Positions 16,553-27,108 are shown, counted from the first letter of the stretch. The stretch: 64,000 bases of DNA from an uncultured Candidatus Actinomarina sp. (GCA_902615855.1 CACMQN010000002.1:62001-126000), one strand, 5' to 3'. Program-made: numbers and translations. Notes: generated by a model not told the origin, from the sequence alone.

Positions 16553-17353
16553 ATGCAAAATAGCGTTGTTCTAATGAGTTCTCCAGAGTACTTTAGAATT
16601 GAATACTCAATTAACCCCTGGATGGTTGAGGGTATTGAAGTAAATCTAGAACTTGCAAAAGATCAATGGAGTGGTCTTAAGTCAACTATTGAAAAGTGTG
16701 GCGCAGAAGTAAAAGTTATACCAGGAAACACTGTTTATCCAGACTTAGTATTTACGGCAAACTCCGGCATTATAAAAGACAAATCAGTTCTTATATCAAA
16801 CTTTAAATTTCAAGAAAGACAAGGAGAAGAAATCATTTATGAAAATTGGTTCAAAAAAAATGGTTATGATGTCGCTCGTATTCCTTCAGAACATAAATTT
16901 GAAGGGCGAGGGGATGCTTTTGTTTACGGTGAGTATTTAATTGGATCATACGGTGTAAGAAGTGATAAAGAGGCTTTAATTTACATAGCAGAACAATTTG
17001 AACTGAAACCAAAAATTGTAAAATTAATTGATGAAAAATTTTATCATCTTGATACTTGTTTTCAGAACCTTCCAACAAATAACAACGACGCAATTTTTTA
17101 TCCGGAAGCATTTGAGGACTCTTCATTAAAAGAATTTTCTGATTTATTCAACTTAATTCCTGTGAGTGAAAACGATGCAAACAAACTTGCCTGCAACAGT
17201 GTTGTGATAAATGAATCTGTAATTTTTCCATCTGATGATATAGACATTATTGAAACGGTTGCTGATTTAGGATGCAATATTGAGATATCAGATGTTTCAG
17301 AATTTCTTAAATCTGGTGGTGCGTGTCAGTGTCTTGTAATTACATTACAATAA
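16553..17353 (+). CDS. dimethylarginine dimethylaminohydrolase / amidinotransferase-like
   Basis: PDLVFTANSGII, FEGRGDAFVYGEYLIGSYGVRSD, YHLDTCF, GGACQCLVITL. Confidence 0.8.
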   Translation: MQNSVVLMSSPEYFRIEYSINPWMVEGIEVNLELAKDQWSGLKSTIEKCGAEVKVIPGNTVYPDLVFTANSGIIKDKSVLISNFKFQERQGEEIIYENWFKKNGYDVARIPSEHKFEGRGDAFVYGEYLIGSYGVRSDKEALIYIAEQFELKPKIVKLIDEKFYHLDTCFQNLPTNNNDAIFYPEAFEDSSLKEFSDLFNLIPVSENDANKLACNSVVINESVIFPSDDIDIIETVADLGCNIEISDVSEFLKSGGACQCLVITLQ

Positions 17354-17357
17354 ATTT

Positions 17358-17795
17358 GTGAGGATAATCAAAGCAATTCTTTGGCCAATTAGAAAAGTAA
17401 TTTTTTTTCCAATTAAAATATTTTTCTACACTTTGATATTATTTCTCGTCATAGTTTTGTTTTTTCAATACAGGACAGACTATGGTGTTGATGTTAGCCC
17501 TCTTTCTGTCAACGAATATGAAAACTGCATCAATGTAATTGAAGATTATGAAGTAACAGTATCACTACTTTCTGAATACGTTGAAAAATTAGATAGTGAA
17601 CAAAAATCTTTTTTAGAGAGAAATTTACCAAATCCATTAAATGTTTTGACCACTCCTCAAGAGATTTCAAATGATGATTTTAGAAATGTTAGAACTTTCT
17701 TAAAATATTATTTACAGGCTGGTAGATTTCCTGGTTTGAACGGTAAAGCTTTCTCCCCACAAGCGGCAAGTTTATGTAGAGATGGATTGAGTTAG
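17358..17795 (+). CDS. hypothetical single-TM protein
   Basis: N-terminal TM (FFYTLILFLVIVLFFQY), 4 nt after DDAH gene. Confidence 0.5.
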   Translation: MRIIKAILWPIRKVIFFPIKIFFYTLILFLVIVLFFQYRTDYGVDVSPLSVNEYENCINVIEDYEVTVSLLSEYVEKLDSEQKSFLERNLPNPLNVLTTPQEISNDDFRNVRTFLKYYLQAGRFPGLNGKAFSPQAASLCRDGLS

Positions 17796-18263
17796 CTTTG
17801 CAACCTCTCCATTAGTTAAATCTTTCAAATCAGAAGGCTTTAGAAAAAATTTACTTACCCTATTACCGCCACCAATAAAGACTTTATTTCTCAACATTAC
17901 ATTCTCATCAATATATACCTTTATTTCCTCTGGTAAGCCGAGAGGACTTATACCTCCGTAAATTTGATTAGTAATTATCTCAGCTTCTTCTCTTGAAGCA
18001 AAACTTACTTTTTTTGCACCTAATAAGCTTTTAGCTTTATGATTGACATCCAATCTGTCTGATCCTAAAACACAAAACAACCCATAAAATTCTTCTGGTT
18101 TTTTTGATTTAAGTAATATTGCATTACAAGAATCTTCAATTTTAAATCCATAATGGTCACAAAAACTTTGTGTATCAGAAAATTCGTCTTTACATTCAAA
18201 AGCATCTAGTTTGTCTTTATTGTTTTCAAATATTTTTTCAATTGTCTTATGTATTTCAATCAT
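17772..18263 (-). CDS. YbaK/EbsC-type aminoacyl-tRNA deacylase-like protein
   Basis: CNAILLKSK...VLGSDRLDVNHKAKSLLGAKKVSFASREEAEIITNQIYGGISPLGLPEEIKVYIDE. Confidence 0.85.
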   Translation of the reverse strand: MIEIHKTIEKIFENNKDKLDAFECKDEFSDTQSFCDHYGFKIEDSCNAILLKSKKPEEFYGLFCVLGSDRLDVNHKAKSLLGAKKVSFASREEAEIITNQIYGGISPLGLPEEIKVYIDENVMLRNKVFIGGGNRVSKFFLKPSDLKDLTNGEVAKLTQSIST

Positions 18264-18305
18264 AAAGACAATGATATCGTTATTAAAGTTAGTTACAATC
18301 TTTGT

Positions 18306-19235
18306 ATGAAGCTCAAGACAATTTTATTTTTAATTGTTTTTATAGCTTGTGGAGCAGGTCAAGGAGATGTTGAAGTTACCGAAAATACAACCAGTAACTC
18401 AGATGAACCAACAACAACAACTACAACTACTGAAGAAGTTAATGAAGAGAGTGAAGATTACAGTTCTGAACATGTAATTTCAATTGGTGAAATAGTAACT
18501 GACACATCATTTAGGGATTATCAAAAATATGTTGATGTCGCGGGATTAAGAATTTTTGCTCTTCCTGAAGTCTCTGATGAATATATGTATAAAGTTGCAG
18601 AAACATATTTTCAAATGTTACAACAAGGAGAAAATATAGACAACAGCCTTAGATCAAGATATTTAAATACTGTTAATAATGAAAAGGTTTTTCAAAGAAT
18701 TGGTTTTGAAGGTCCAGAATATTATAATTTTGATTCGCCAAATCCATCTGTAGACTGCTGTCCAGGTAATGGATATGAAGATAACCACACAGATTTTATT
18801 TGGGAATATCAAGATGCAAATACAATTGGCACAGTTGGAGAAGTTGTTGAGCATTTACTACATACAATTACAGGTGCAGGATTGCTCCTAGAGTTTCCTG
18901 AATGGAGCTGGGAAGATACAAACTCTAAAATTCATAAGGCAATGAATGAAGCAGTTGAAAAAAATATCTATGATATTTCTAGTTATGAGGAAATAAAAAA
19001 TAATGGAGACATAGAGGGATATAACAGAGTTACTGTTCAAGAATTTTCTTTTTGGGTAATAGTTACATCTTGGGGTTATGGTGATATATTTGATTTACCT
19101 CATGGTGAATTTGAAATCAGCACAATAAACGAAGTTAGATCAGAACTACCCTTAGCTTTTGAATTGTATGTTGACACTATTGAAAAAATCTTTACAATTC
19201 CTGACAAAGAATTGCTTAAATCTTTATTCTCTTAA
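18306..19235 (+). CDS. lipoprotein of unknown function
   Basis: MKLKTILFLIVFIACGAGQG lipobox; TTTTTTT linker; GEVVEHLLHTITGAG. Confidence 0.6.
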   Translation: MKLKTILFLIVFIACGAGQGDVEVTENTTSNSDEPTTTTTTTEEVNEESEDYSSEHVISIGEIVTDTSFRDYQKYVDVAGLRIFALPEVSDEYMYKVAETYFQMLQQGENIDNSLRSRYLNTVNNEKVFQRIGFEGPEYYNFDSPNPSVDCCPGNGYEDNHTDFIWEYQDANTIGTVGEVVEHLLHTITGAGLLLEFPEWSWEDTNSKIHKAMNEAVEKNIYDISSYEEIKNNGDIEGYNRVTVQEFSFWVIVTSWGYGDIFDLPHGEFEISTINEVRSELPLAFELYVDTIEKIFTIPDKELLKSLFS

Positions 19236-19257
19236 ATAATTATTTTATAATTGCCAA

Positions 19258-20967
19258 ATGAAAAAGTATTCAATACTGTTAATACTCTTTTTTACTTTTT
19301 GTTCTCAAACTTCAAGTAATGAAACCATAGAAGAAGTGATTACCCCGACAACGGAGTTAATCATTGAAGAAAAAAAAGATACTCCAGAGCTTTATGTGAT
19401 GTTACTTTGGCATCAGCATCAACCCTATTATCCCAAAGACACTGATGGAAATTTTTCAAAGCCATGGGTCCGACTTCACGCAACAAAAGATTATCTTGAT
19501 ATGGTTGAGATGGTACAAGATTTTGAAGGACTTAGGGTTACGTTTAATTTGACACCAACATTAATGAATCAATTAAATGAGCTCTCAAATGGATCACGAG
19601 ATATCTATTGGGTTCATACAGAGGTTGAAGCTGACAAGCTTACAAATGAACAAAAAGATTTTTTAAGAGACAGATTTTTTGATATCAACTCAAGAATCAT
19701 TAATACATATCCTCGCTTTGTTGAACTCAGAAACCTTAGACAAAATCCTCAAGACTGGACCACACAGGACTATATTGATCTTCAAGTTCTATTTAATCTT
19801 GGATGGACTGATCCAAAATATCTATCATTAGACCCATTGAATAAAATTGTAGAAAAAGGTAGTAATTTTTCTGAAGCAGATAAAAAAATAATTCTTGAAA
19901 TTCACAATGAGATCATTGATAAAGTTATACCTGAACATCTTTATGCATATAAAAATAATCACATAGAGCTGATTACGACACCTTTTGCACATCCTATTTT
20001 ACCCTTAATACATAACTCAGATTTGGGAAAAAGAGGAGATACAGTATCAGATTTTCCAAATAATACTTTTAACTTTGAAGATGATGCGAGAGCCCATGTT
20101 AAAAAGGGAAAGGATATCTTCTTTGAAAATTTTGGATTTTTTCCCAATGGCATGTGGCCAGCTGAAGGTGCAGTTGCCCAGGAAGTCCTTCAATATTTCA
20201 ATGATGAAGATATTTCTTGGATAGCAACTGGACAAAACCCTTTAGAGAAATCACTAGATGTAAAAATTCAAAGATGGGTTGGGGGAGTAGCTTCTAAGCC
20301 AGAATTATTATATAGACCCTGGAATACAGTTCTGTCTAATGGTGAAAAAATACCAATATTTTTTAGAGATAATTATCTATCTGACAAAATGTTTGATTAC
20401 TCAGAAAAAAGGTCAGACCTCTCTGTTAAAGAATTTGAAAATACGATTTTAAAATTACGTGAAAAAACTTCCGAGTTAGATTTTGTTCCAGTTGTTTCAA
20501 TAATTGCTGATGGTGAAAATTTTTGGGAGAACTATCCAAATGATGGCATCGACTTTTTAAATGGAATGTATACAGTCCTTACTAAATATGATTGGTTAGA
20601 GACTATAACTCCTAGTGATTATTTAAAAATGTATGGTGACAGTCTTGATACGATCGATGAGCTTTATCCTTCATCATGGTTCCAACCAAATTTTGCAACC
20701 TGGATTGGTGAGACTGATGAAAATCAGGCTTGGGATCTTCTTTATCAAACCAGAATAGATTTTGAAGAAGCAAAAAAATCAGGAGATTACTCTGATGAAC
20801 AAATAAATCAAGCGTACGAATATATGTTGTTAGCGGAGGGATCTGACTGGTTTTGGTGGTATGGATTAGACCAAGACTCTACAGTTGATTATTATTTTGA
20901 CCAAGCATTTAAAGACTTGTTAAGGATGGTCTACCTAAGTCTTGGCTTGGAAGAACCAGGTTTCTAA
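19258..20967 (+). CDS. glycoside hydrolase family 57-like lipoprotein
   Basis: [17 protein letters not shown]...[13 protein letters not shown]...[11 protein letters not shown]; lipobox FFTFCSQTS. Confidence 0.82.
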
Positions 20968-21212
20968 TCCTGTAATTTCTGTTTTTTTAAAGGACTTGTT
21001 CCAGTCTCAACTTTTTCTTTATATGCTTTATCAAATGCTTTACGTTGCCACCCATCCATTCTGTTACGACTTATTTCAATAACTTTTAATTGTTCTTCAT
21101 CGTTATATTTTGACCATTCTTTAATTTCTTTTGATGTTCTTGAACACCCGTAACACAAATCAGTATCTGGATCAGTCACACAAACATTTATACAAGGAGA
21201 GGTAATAGTCAT
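20964..21212 (-). CDS. DUF1289-type small Cys protein
   Basis: [29 protein letters not shown]. Confidence 0.8.
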   Translation of the reverse strand: MTITSPCINVCVTDPDTDLCYGCSRTSKEIKEWSKYNDEEQLKVIEISRNRMDGWQRKAFDKAYKEKVETGTSPLKKQKLQD

Positions 21213-21213
21213 C

Positions 21214-22254
21214 CTATTTACCTATCTTTTTAGCCAATGTATATGCCGAATCTCTTAATGCTTTTTTTGAATTTTTCATACCTTTATTACCTAATTCAAA
21301 TATATCTGTAAAGATACTCTCATCATTGTAGTCAAACTTGCCACCTAAAAAATAAGTCTGCCCAGTATGAAGCTTTAAAATCTCTCCAAGTACTTTTCCA
21401 CTCATAGATGAAAAATCAAATTTTCCTTCACATAAGATCGCAATTTCAAAATCATTTATTTTACTTGATAGTTTTGTCTCATTCAAAAAGAACTGAGGAC
21501 CTGAGATTATTTCACATCCAAGTACCTCACCCAATGCAAAACTTAAACCACCAGAGGCACCAGTTCCTTCTTTAAATGGATCTAATGAACTAGCCATTTC
21601 ATTAGAAAGTAAATTCAAAATTCTCTCAACATTTTTTTCCAAAAATTTAATTTCACTATTTGCTAACCCTTTTTGAGGTCCAAATACTTTAAAAGCATTG
21701 TTGTCACCAAGTAGTGGAATATTTGTATCGATTAAAACTTTTTTATTAACTTTTTTAAAACTCTCATTAATTTTTATATTGTTTATTAATTTGAAATCTT
21801 TTGGCTTTGGATCTTCTATTACATCTTCATTATTTAGAAAATCAATTCCCATTTTGCTAAGTAAACCTATTCCGGCGTCATTTGTTCTAGAGCCTCCCAT
21901 TGACAAAATATCTACATCCTCAATAATTTTTGCTAGGCATGATGTATTTAGATCTAAAGATAAGTCATTATTGTTTTTGATACCTATGAGCTGAGAGGTT
22001 TCAATATATATATTTTTATTTACTTTCAAAGTCTCTACAGGCAACCATTTGCCAGAAAAATCTTGTTTCATAGACATCTGATGTGTTACAAATCCATATT
22101 CTTTAAATATCTCTGTTGAGTTCTCACCACCATCTGTAACTGGAAAGAACGATGATTTGATATTGTTATATTTAAATATCTTTTTTATCTCACCAATAAC
22201 TTCATCGGATGTAAGTGTTCCAGAAAATTTATCAGCAAATACAGCAATTCTCAT
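21214..22254 (-). CDS. glycerate kinase
   Basis: FADKFSGTLTSDEV...PVTDGGENSTEI...GGSRTNDAGIGLLSKMG...EGTGASGGLSFALGEVLG...EGKFDFSSMSGK. Confidence 0.85.
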   Translation of the reverse strand: MRIAVFADKFSGTLTSDEVIGEIKKIFKYNNIKSSFFPVTDGGENSTEIFKEYGFVTHQMSMKQDFSGKWLPVETLKVNKNIYIETSQLIGIKNNNDLSLDLNTSCLAKIIEDVDILSMGGSRTNDAGIGLLSKMGIDFLNNEDVIEDPKPKDFKLINNIKINESFKKVNKKVLIDTNIPLLGDNNAFKVFGPQKGLANSEIKFLEKNVERILNLLSNEMASSLDPFKEGTGASGGLSFALGEVLGCEIISGPQFFLNETKLSSKINDFEIAILCEGKFDFSSMSGKVLGEILKLHTGQTYFLGGKFDYNDESIFTDIFELGNKGMKNSKKALRDSAYTLAKKIGK

Positions 22255-22302
22255 CTTTTAAGTTTATTTATATATAACTCTTAATAGGAATAAAATAAAA
22301 TA

Positions 22303-23316
22303 ATGAATATTGGGTTTCTAACAGATGTTGATGGATACAGGGCTCCGATACACCCTGAATCTTTTGAGAAATATTCTATGGATCTGCATTTAGAAAAAAA
22401 TATATTTGATTACCTTAATTATCCAGATTCTCAACAAGAAAATGTAAAGACTATTTCTAAATTAAGTGATTTAGATGTTATCGCCTGTGTAGAAAATATT
22501 GAAAATAAAACAATAAAGGATTTAAAAGAAGGAGCAGTCCTTATTGGCATATTTGATTTCAAAAAGATCGAAGAAATTAAAAAATTAAGACCTGATATCA
22601 AGATATTAAGCTTCTTTAAACTTCCTAGGATTTCAAGAGCTCAAAATTTAGATGCTCTTTCTTCTCAAGCTAACTTGCTTGGATACGCATCAGTTTTAAG
22701 AGCTGCAAAAGAGACATCTGATGTAGTACCAATGATGACAACCGCTGCAGGAAATATTCAACCTTCCAAGGTCCTGATTTTAGGAGTTGGGGTTGCAGGC
22801 CTTCAAGCAATTGCAACTGCAAAAAGACTTGGTGCTAGAGTTTGGGCTTTCGATATTAGAAAAGAAGCGAAGGATCAAGTGGAATCTCTGGGTGCTAAAT
22901 TTGTAGAAGCCAGCACTGAAGCACAAGACAGTGTTTATGCGCAAGAGGTCTCTGAAGAAGAAAATCAGAAAATTCAAGAAGCATTAAAGAAACAAGTAAT
23001 TGATAGTGATATTGTTTTAACATTTGCTCAAATACCAGGAAAAAAAGCACCTGTCTTAATCGAAAAGTCAACTATTGAAAAGATGAAAAAAAATTCTGTG
23101 ATTATCGATCTAGCAGCCGGTACTGGTGGAAACTGTGAAGGTACTGTGGTGAATAAAGTTGTTGAATTAAATGGTGTAAAAATAGTTGGTGAAACAGACA
23201 TTCTAAATTCCGTAAAACATGCAGCAACAAAGCTTTACTCGGAGAATGTTAGAAATTTAATCGAACTATACATAGAGAACAGTGATGATGAGATTTTTAC
23301 AGAGATGAGTTCATAA
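22303..23316 (+). CDS. pntA: NAD(P) transhydrogenase alpha subunit part 1
   Basis: VLILGVGVAGLQAIATAKRLGARVWAFDIR...PVLIEKSTIEKMKKNSVIIDLAAGTGGNCEGT. Confidence 0.9.
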   Translation: MNIGFLTDVDGYRAPIHPESFEKYSMDLHLEKNIFDYLNYPDSQQENVKTISKLSDLDVIACVENIENKTIKDLKEGAVLIGIFDFKKIEEIKKLRPDIKILSFFKLPRISRAQNLDALSSQANLLGYASVLRAAKETSDVVPMMTTAAGNIQPSKVLILGVGVAGLQAIATAKRLGARVWAFDIRKEAKDQVESLGAKFVEASTEAQDSVYAQEVSEEENQKIQEALKKQVIDSDIVLTFAQIPGKKAPVLIEKSTIEKMKKNSVIIDLAAGTGGNCEGTVVNKVVELNGVKIVGETDILNSVKHAATKLYSENVRNLIELYIENSDDEIFTEMSS

Positions 23317-23603
23317 TGGAAGCAACTTTCTTACTTACATTGTTAATAACTTTTCTAGCAAGCTTTATTGGATACGAACTCATATCTAAAATTCCTCAGA
23401 CACTACACACACCACTTATGTCTGGTTCAAATGCTATTTCTGGAATTACATTAATTGCAGCAATTCTGATATACCCAGAAGTAAGAGAATCACAAATACT
23501 TCAAATTATCGTTTTAATTGCAATATCATTTGCAACCCTCAATATTGTTGGAGGGTTTTCAGTAACTGGCCGAATACTAGAAATGTTTAAGAAAAATGAT
23601 TGA
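23316..23603 (+). CDS. NAD(P) transhydrogenase alpha subunit part 2 (membrane)
   Basis: ELISKIPQTLHTPLMSGSNAISGITLIAAI. Confidence 0.9.
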   Translation: MEATFLLTLLITFLASFIGYELISKIPQTLHTPLMSGSNAISGITLIAAILIYPEVRESQILQIIVLIAISFATLNIVGGFSVTGRILEMFKKND

Positions 23604-24927
23604 AATAATATTATTGATCTCTGCTGTATTGTTTATATTCGCTTTAAAGCTTTTTGGAAGACCATCAACGGCACATAGAGCAAATTTATTTGCAATGCTA
23701 GCTATGGCGTTAGCTGTATTTAGTGCCTTTAACTTTGATTTTTCAAAATATGATTCTGCTTTTTACATCACAATTGTTATTTCAGGACTTCTTGGAGTTT
23801 TAATATCAAAACGAGTTCAAATGACACAAATGCCTGAACTTGTTGGCTTGTTTAATGGTTTTGGCGGAGGCGCTTCTGGTGCAATCGCATATGTTGAGTT
23901 ATCTAATAGCTCCTTACCTTTTAATGATTATTTTGTAGCAATATTTTCAATGGTTATTGGAATGTTTACTTTTTCAGGAAGTCTTATTGCAGTTATGAAA
24001 CTCCGTGGAAAATTAAATAACTTTAGTTCAAAATTTGCCAATATATTTTCAGTATTTCTACCTGCGATTATCTTAATTCCAGCAGTTTTAGAAATCGACA
24101 ATTTTGTAATTGAATTTATTATCCTAGTTGCACTAACTACTGGAGTTATTCGAGTTGCTGTAATTGGTGGTGCAGACATGCCTGTAGTAATTGCTTTTCT
24201 CAACTCACTTTCTGGAATAGCAGCCATGTCAGCTGGATTTATTGTAAATAGTATTATCTTGATCGTAGCTGGTGCCTTAGTAGGTGCATCTGGAATAATT
24301 CTCACGTTGCTCATGTGTGCTGCAATGAATCGTACACTTTTAGATGTTCTTAAAGGTGGCTTTGGTAATACAACGGTTAATAATGAATATGTAAAAGATC
24401 CAATTAGCACCTCTCCAGAAGATGTTGCAATTCAATTAAGCTATGCAGAATCTGTAATTATTGTTCCTGGATACGGAATGGCAGTTGCACAAGCTCAAGC
24501 AGCTGTTAAAGAATTAACAAATACTTTAAAAGATAAAAATATTGAAGTTAAGTTCGCTATACATCCAGTAGCTGGAAGAATGCCTGGGCATATGAATGTT
24601 CTCTTAGCCGAGGTAGACATTGATTATGAAGATATGTTTACTTTAGAAGATATAAATTCTGATTTTTCATCAACGGATGTTGTGCTAGTTTTGGGAGCAA
24701 ACGATGTTGTTAATCCAATGGCTAGAACTGATGAAGATTCTCCAATCTATGGAATGCCAATACTGGATGTAGACCTTGCAAGACAAGTAATTGTTATAAA
24801 AAGATCTATGTCACCTGGTTACGCAGGTATTGCAAACCCACTATTTATTAACGATAATGCAAAGATGCTCTTTACCGATGCAAAAGAAGGTTTAGAAAAT
24901 ATAATCAAATCTTTTGAGCTAGTGTAA
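23596..24927 (+). CDS. pntB: NAD(P) transhydrogenase beta subunit
   Basis: MPELVGLFNGFGGGASG, IVPGYGMAVAQAQ, VKFAIHPVAGRMPGHMNVLLAEVDIDY, VLGANDVVNPMA. Confidence 0.93.
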   Translation: MIEIILLISAVLFIFALKLFGRPSTAHRANLFAMLAMALAVFSAFNFDFSKYDSAFYITIVISGLLGVLISKRVQMTQMPELVGLFNGFGGGASGAIAYVELSNSSLPFNDYFVAIFSMVIGMFTFSGSLIAVMKLRGKLNNFSSKFANIFSVFLPAIILIPAVLEIDNFVIEFIILVALTTGVIRVAVIGGADMPVVIAFLNSLSGIAAMSAGFIVNSIILIVAGALVGASGIILTLLMCAAMNRTLLDVLKGGFGNTTVNNEYVKDPISTSPEDVAIQLSYAESVIIVPGYGMAVAQAQAAVKELTNTLKDKNIEVKFAIHPVAGRMPGHMNVLLAEVDIDYEDMFTLEDINSDFSSTDVVLVLGANDVVNPMARTDEDSPIYGMPILDVDLARQVIVIKRSMSPGYAGIANPLFINDNAKMLFTDAKEGLENIIKSFELV

Positions 24928-24948
24928 TAAATTACTATAAATGAGATT

Positions 24949-25515
24949 ATGAAAACCCATACCAAAACATCTAAGTTTATACACTGGACATTTTCTTTGT
25001 TATATGCCTATGGAATATTTAAACAAGTAGAAGAATTAGATCAATTGAATAATCCGTCAATACTCATGGTTGAAATTGTCTTTGCTGGAATATTTTTGGG
25101 GATTGTTTTTATTAGATATTTTTATATGAAAGATGTTGATACTTTGTTAGGTGCCAAAGTTGAAATACCAAAAGGACATTTATTCATTGCTAAAACAATC
25201 CATAGGCTTGTTTATTTAACTTTAATTTTATTGCCAACTACAGGTTTGATTATTGCTGCTTTATTTGCATACAGCCTTCCTGGCATTAACTTTGCGGTTG
25301 CAATTCATGAGTTTTCAGCATTCCTCAGTTATGCATTGATCGGCATACATATAGTTGCTTCCATTTATTCACGATTGAAAGGCGAGGGGGTATGGGACGC
25401 TATGGTTCCAATATGGAAAGAGAAAGAAAAAATAGATTCTGAAATTTTATCTAATTTAGAAACGATTGAAAATAAAGTTTATAAAAAAACAGAAGAAATC
25501 TTCAAGATAAAATAA
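24949..25515 (+). CDS. cytochrome b561-type membrane protein
   Basis: FIHWTFSLLYAYGIFKQ, KTIHRLVYLTLILLPTTGLI, HEFSAFLSYALIGIHIVASIYSRLKGEGVWDAMVP. Confidence 0.75.
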   Translation: MKTHTKTSKFIHWTFSLLYAYGIFKQVEELDQLNNPSILMVEIVFAGIFLGIVFIRYFYMKDVDTLLGAKVEIPKGHLFIAKTIHRLVYLTLILLPTTGLIIAALFAYSLPGINFAVAIHEFSAFLSYALIGIHIVASIYSRLKGEGVWDAMVPIWKEKEKIDSEILSNLETIENKVYKKTEEIFKIK

Positions 25516-25516
25516 T

Positions 25517-26032
25517 TTACTTTAAAGATTTAGCAAGATTTAGTACTTCATGCATAGTATTTACGATTTCTTCTGGTTTGTAATATTTTATAAATAATAT
25601 TTTCCTGGAATTTACAACAGTATCAGACACTCTTAATCTTCTTAGAGTTTTTTGTGCCTCTTCAACTTTAGAGTCATTTCTTTCTATAAATAATTCTGTG
25701 AGATGCTCGTCATCACCGTCAATTTCACCTTTCCAATTTATTTTGATACCCATATCTAAGCTTCGAGGAAAAAATGCATAGAAAGAAACATACGTTGTTG
25801 AGGAACGACCATGACTTCTTGTAAAAACTTCTATTTCACATCTATAACCATCTATCTCTCCAAATATTTTTTTCTTTCTAAAGATGTTTCCTGGAATATC
25901 AATCTGGAAATTCAAAACTTCTGATGCTTTTTCCAATGCTTTATTTATTTTTTTATTTAACGTAACAATCAACCATATTATTGGCGCTAATACGACTGCA
26001 ATCACAGTAATTATTGATAGGATATCTTCCAC
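25517..26032 (-). CDS. hypothetical protein, N-terminal TM
   Basis: ORF with TM IITVIAVVLAPIIWLIVTL; start uncertain (GTG). Confidence 0.5.
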   Translation of the reverse strand: MEDILSIITVIAVVLAPIIWLIVTLNKKINKALEKASEVLNFQIDIPGNIFRKKKIFGEIDGYRCEIEVFTRSHGRSSTTYVSFYAFFPRSLDMGIKINWKGEIDGDDEHLTELFIERNDSKVEEAQKTLRRLRVSDTVVNSRKILFIKYYKPEEIVNTMHEVLNLAKSLK

Positions 26033-26037
26033 GACTA

Positions 26038-27078
26038 TTAAATGTTTTTGAATATGTATTTATCGAATACACTCATTTTATCAATCCAGCTATCCTTATA
26101 AAAATAATTTACTGATGCTGCAACAGAGGATAATAATGCATTTCCATCTTGGGGAGTAAAACAGTACCCTGTTAAGTTGTTATTTTTTACATGTAGAGAT
26201 TCCTTTGCAATAATTCCATGTGATAAAAGTCTTCCATGATAACCATGATCTCTACCAAATGAAAAAACTTTATTTGAGGAGAGTTTCTCAGTGGACATTA
26301 AAAATTCACTATTTTCTAAGTCATCTGAAATATTTTCTAGATCAATATTTTCTTCAAATGATAAATTAAACCATAAAGTGTGCATGTATTGAGTTGGTAA
26401 TTTGATTGCTGAAGAAAATAGATTTAAATCTTTTCCTTCTTGTTGAAATAATTCAAAAACATCTCTTGCATGATGAGTTCCAAATTCCTGATTGTCATGT
26501 TTTGTAATTGTTGGAGAAGGTGAAAATGAATCATTTTGGGAGACATCGTTAGCTCTTCTTAAACAGACAAAACGTCCTTCTTTTAGATCCCTACTCTTAT
26601 CTAGGGAAAATGTTTTTATTATGGAGGCAATATTGTGAGTATTACAAGATGCTATAAGATATTTATTCTGTTCATTATTCAAAGAATCATTATTTATGCC
26701 CCATGCAAAGAAAGGACCAAATCTATGTTCTGACCCCTGTGCCATAAATCTTTTTTCACCATTTAGTTTTGAATATATTTCCTCCCAGTTTTTATTACCA
26801 GCTGGGGTACAGTCTATAATTACTTGGCTTTCTTCATAACTTTTTTCAACATCCTCGACAATAAATCCCATAGATTTAAAATCTTTTATTACATCATTGG
26901 TGGTTACAAGATTTGCACCCTTTCGAATTAAAGCTTCAACTTTCCCCTGTTCATCAGTCAGAGGGGTTCTCTTAAAGAAGTTGACGTTATCAATACCTAG
27001 CTCTTCTTTATGCTGAGCAAGAAGGCCAATTAGTGGCTCGCCAATTGTTCCTGTACCAACGATTAATATATTTTTCAT
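26038..27078 (-). CDS. type II (archaeal-type) glyceraldehyde-3-phosphate dehydrogenase-like
   Basis: ILIVGTGTIGEPLIGLLAQ; IIDCTPAGNKNWEEIYSKLNGEKRFMAQGSEH; IASCNTHNIASI; CLRRANDV; LPTQYMHTLWFNL resembles archaeal DATPxGxGxxNKxxY..FQGGEKH, SCNTTGL, VRRAADP, VPTTLMHLHNLMVEL. Confidence 0.68.
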   Translation of the reverse strand: MKNILIVGTGTIGEPLIGLLAQHKEELGIDNVNFFKRTPLTDEQGKVEALIRKGANLVTTNDVIKDFKSMGFIVEDVEKSYEESQVIIDCTPAGNKNWEEIYSKLNGEKRFMAQGSEHRFGPFFAWGINNDSLNNEQNKYLIASCNTHNIASIIKTFSLDKSRDLKEGRFVCLRRANDVSQNDSFSPSPTITKHDNQEFGTHHARDVFELFQQEGKDLNLFSSAIKLPTQYMHTLWFNLSFEENIDLENISDDLENSEFLMSTEKLSSNKVFSFGRDHGYHGRLLSHGIIAKESLHVKNNNLTGYCFTPQDGNALLSSVAASVNYFYKDSWIDKMSVFDKYIFKNI

Positions 27079-27108
27079 CACTATATTAAGATAAGAATAT
27101 CAAACCTC

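Noticed and set aside
23928-24410. 160-aa minus ORF
   Set aside because: Antisense to pntB, whose translation is unambiguous.
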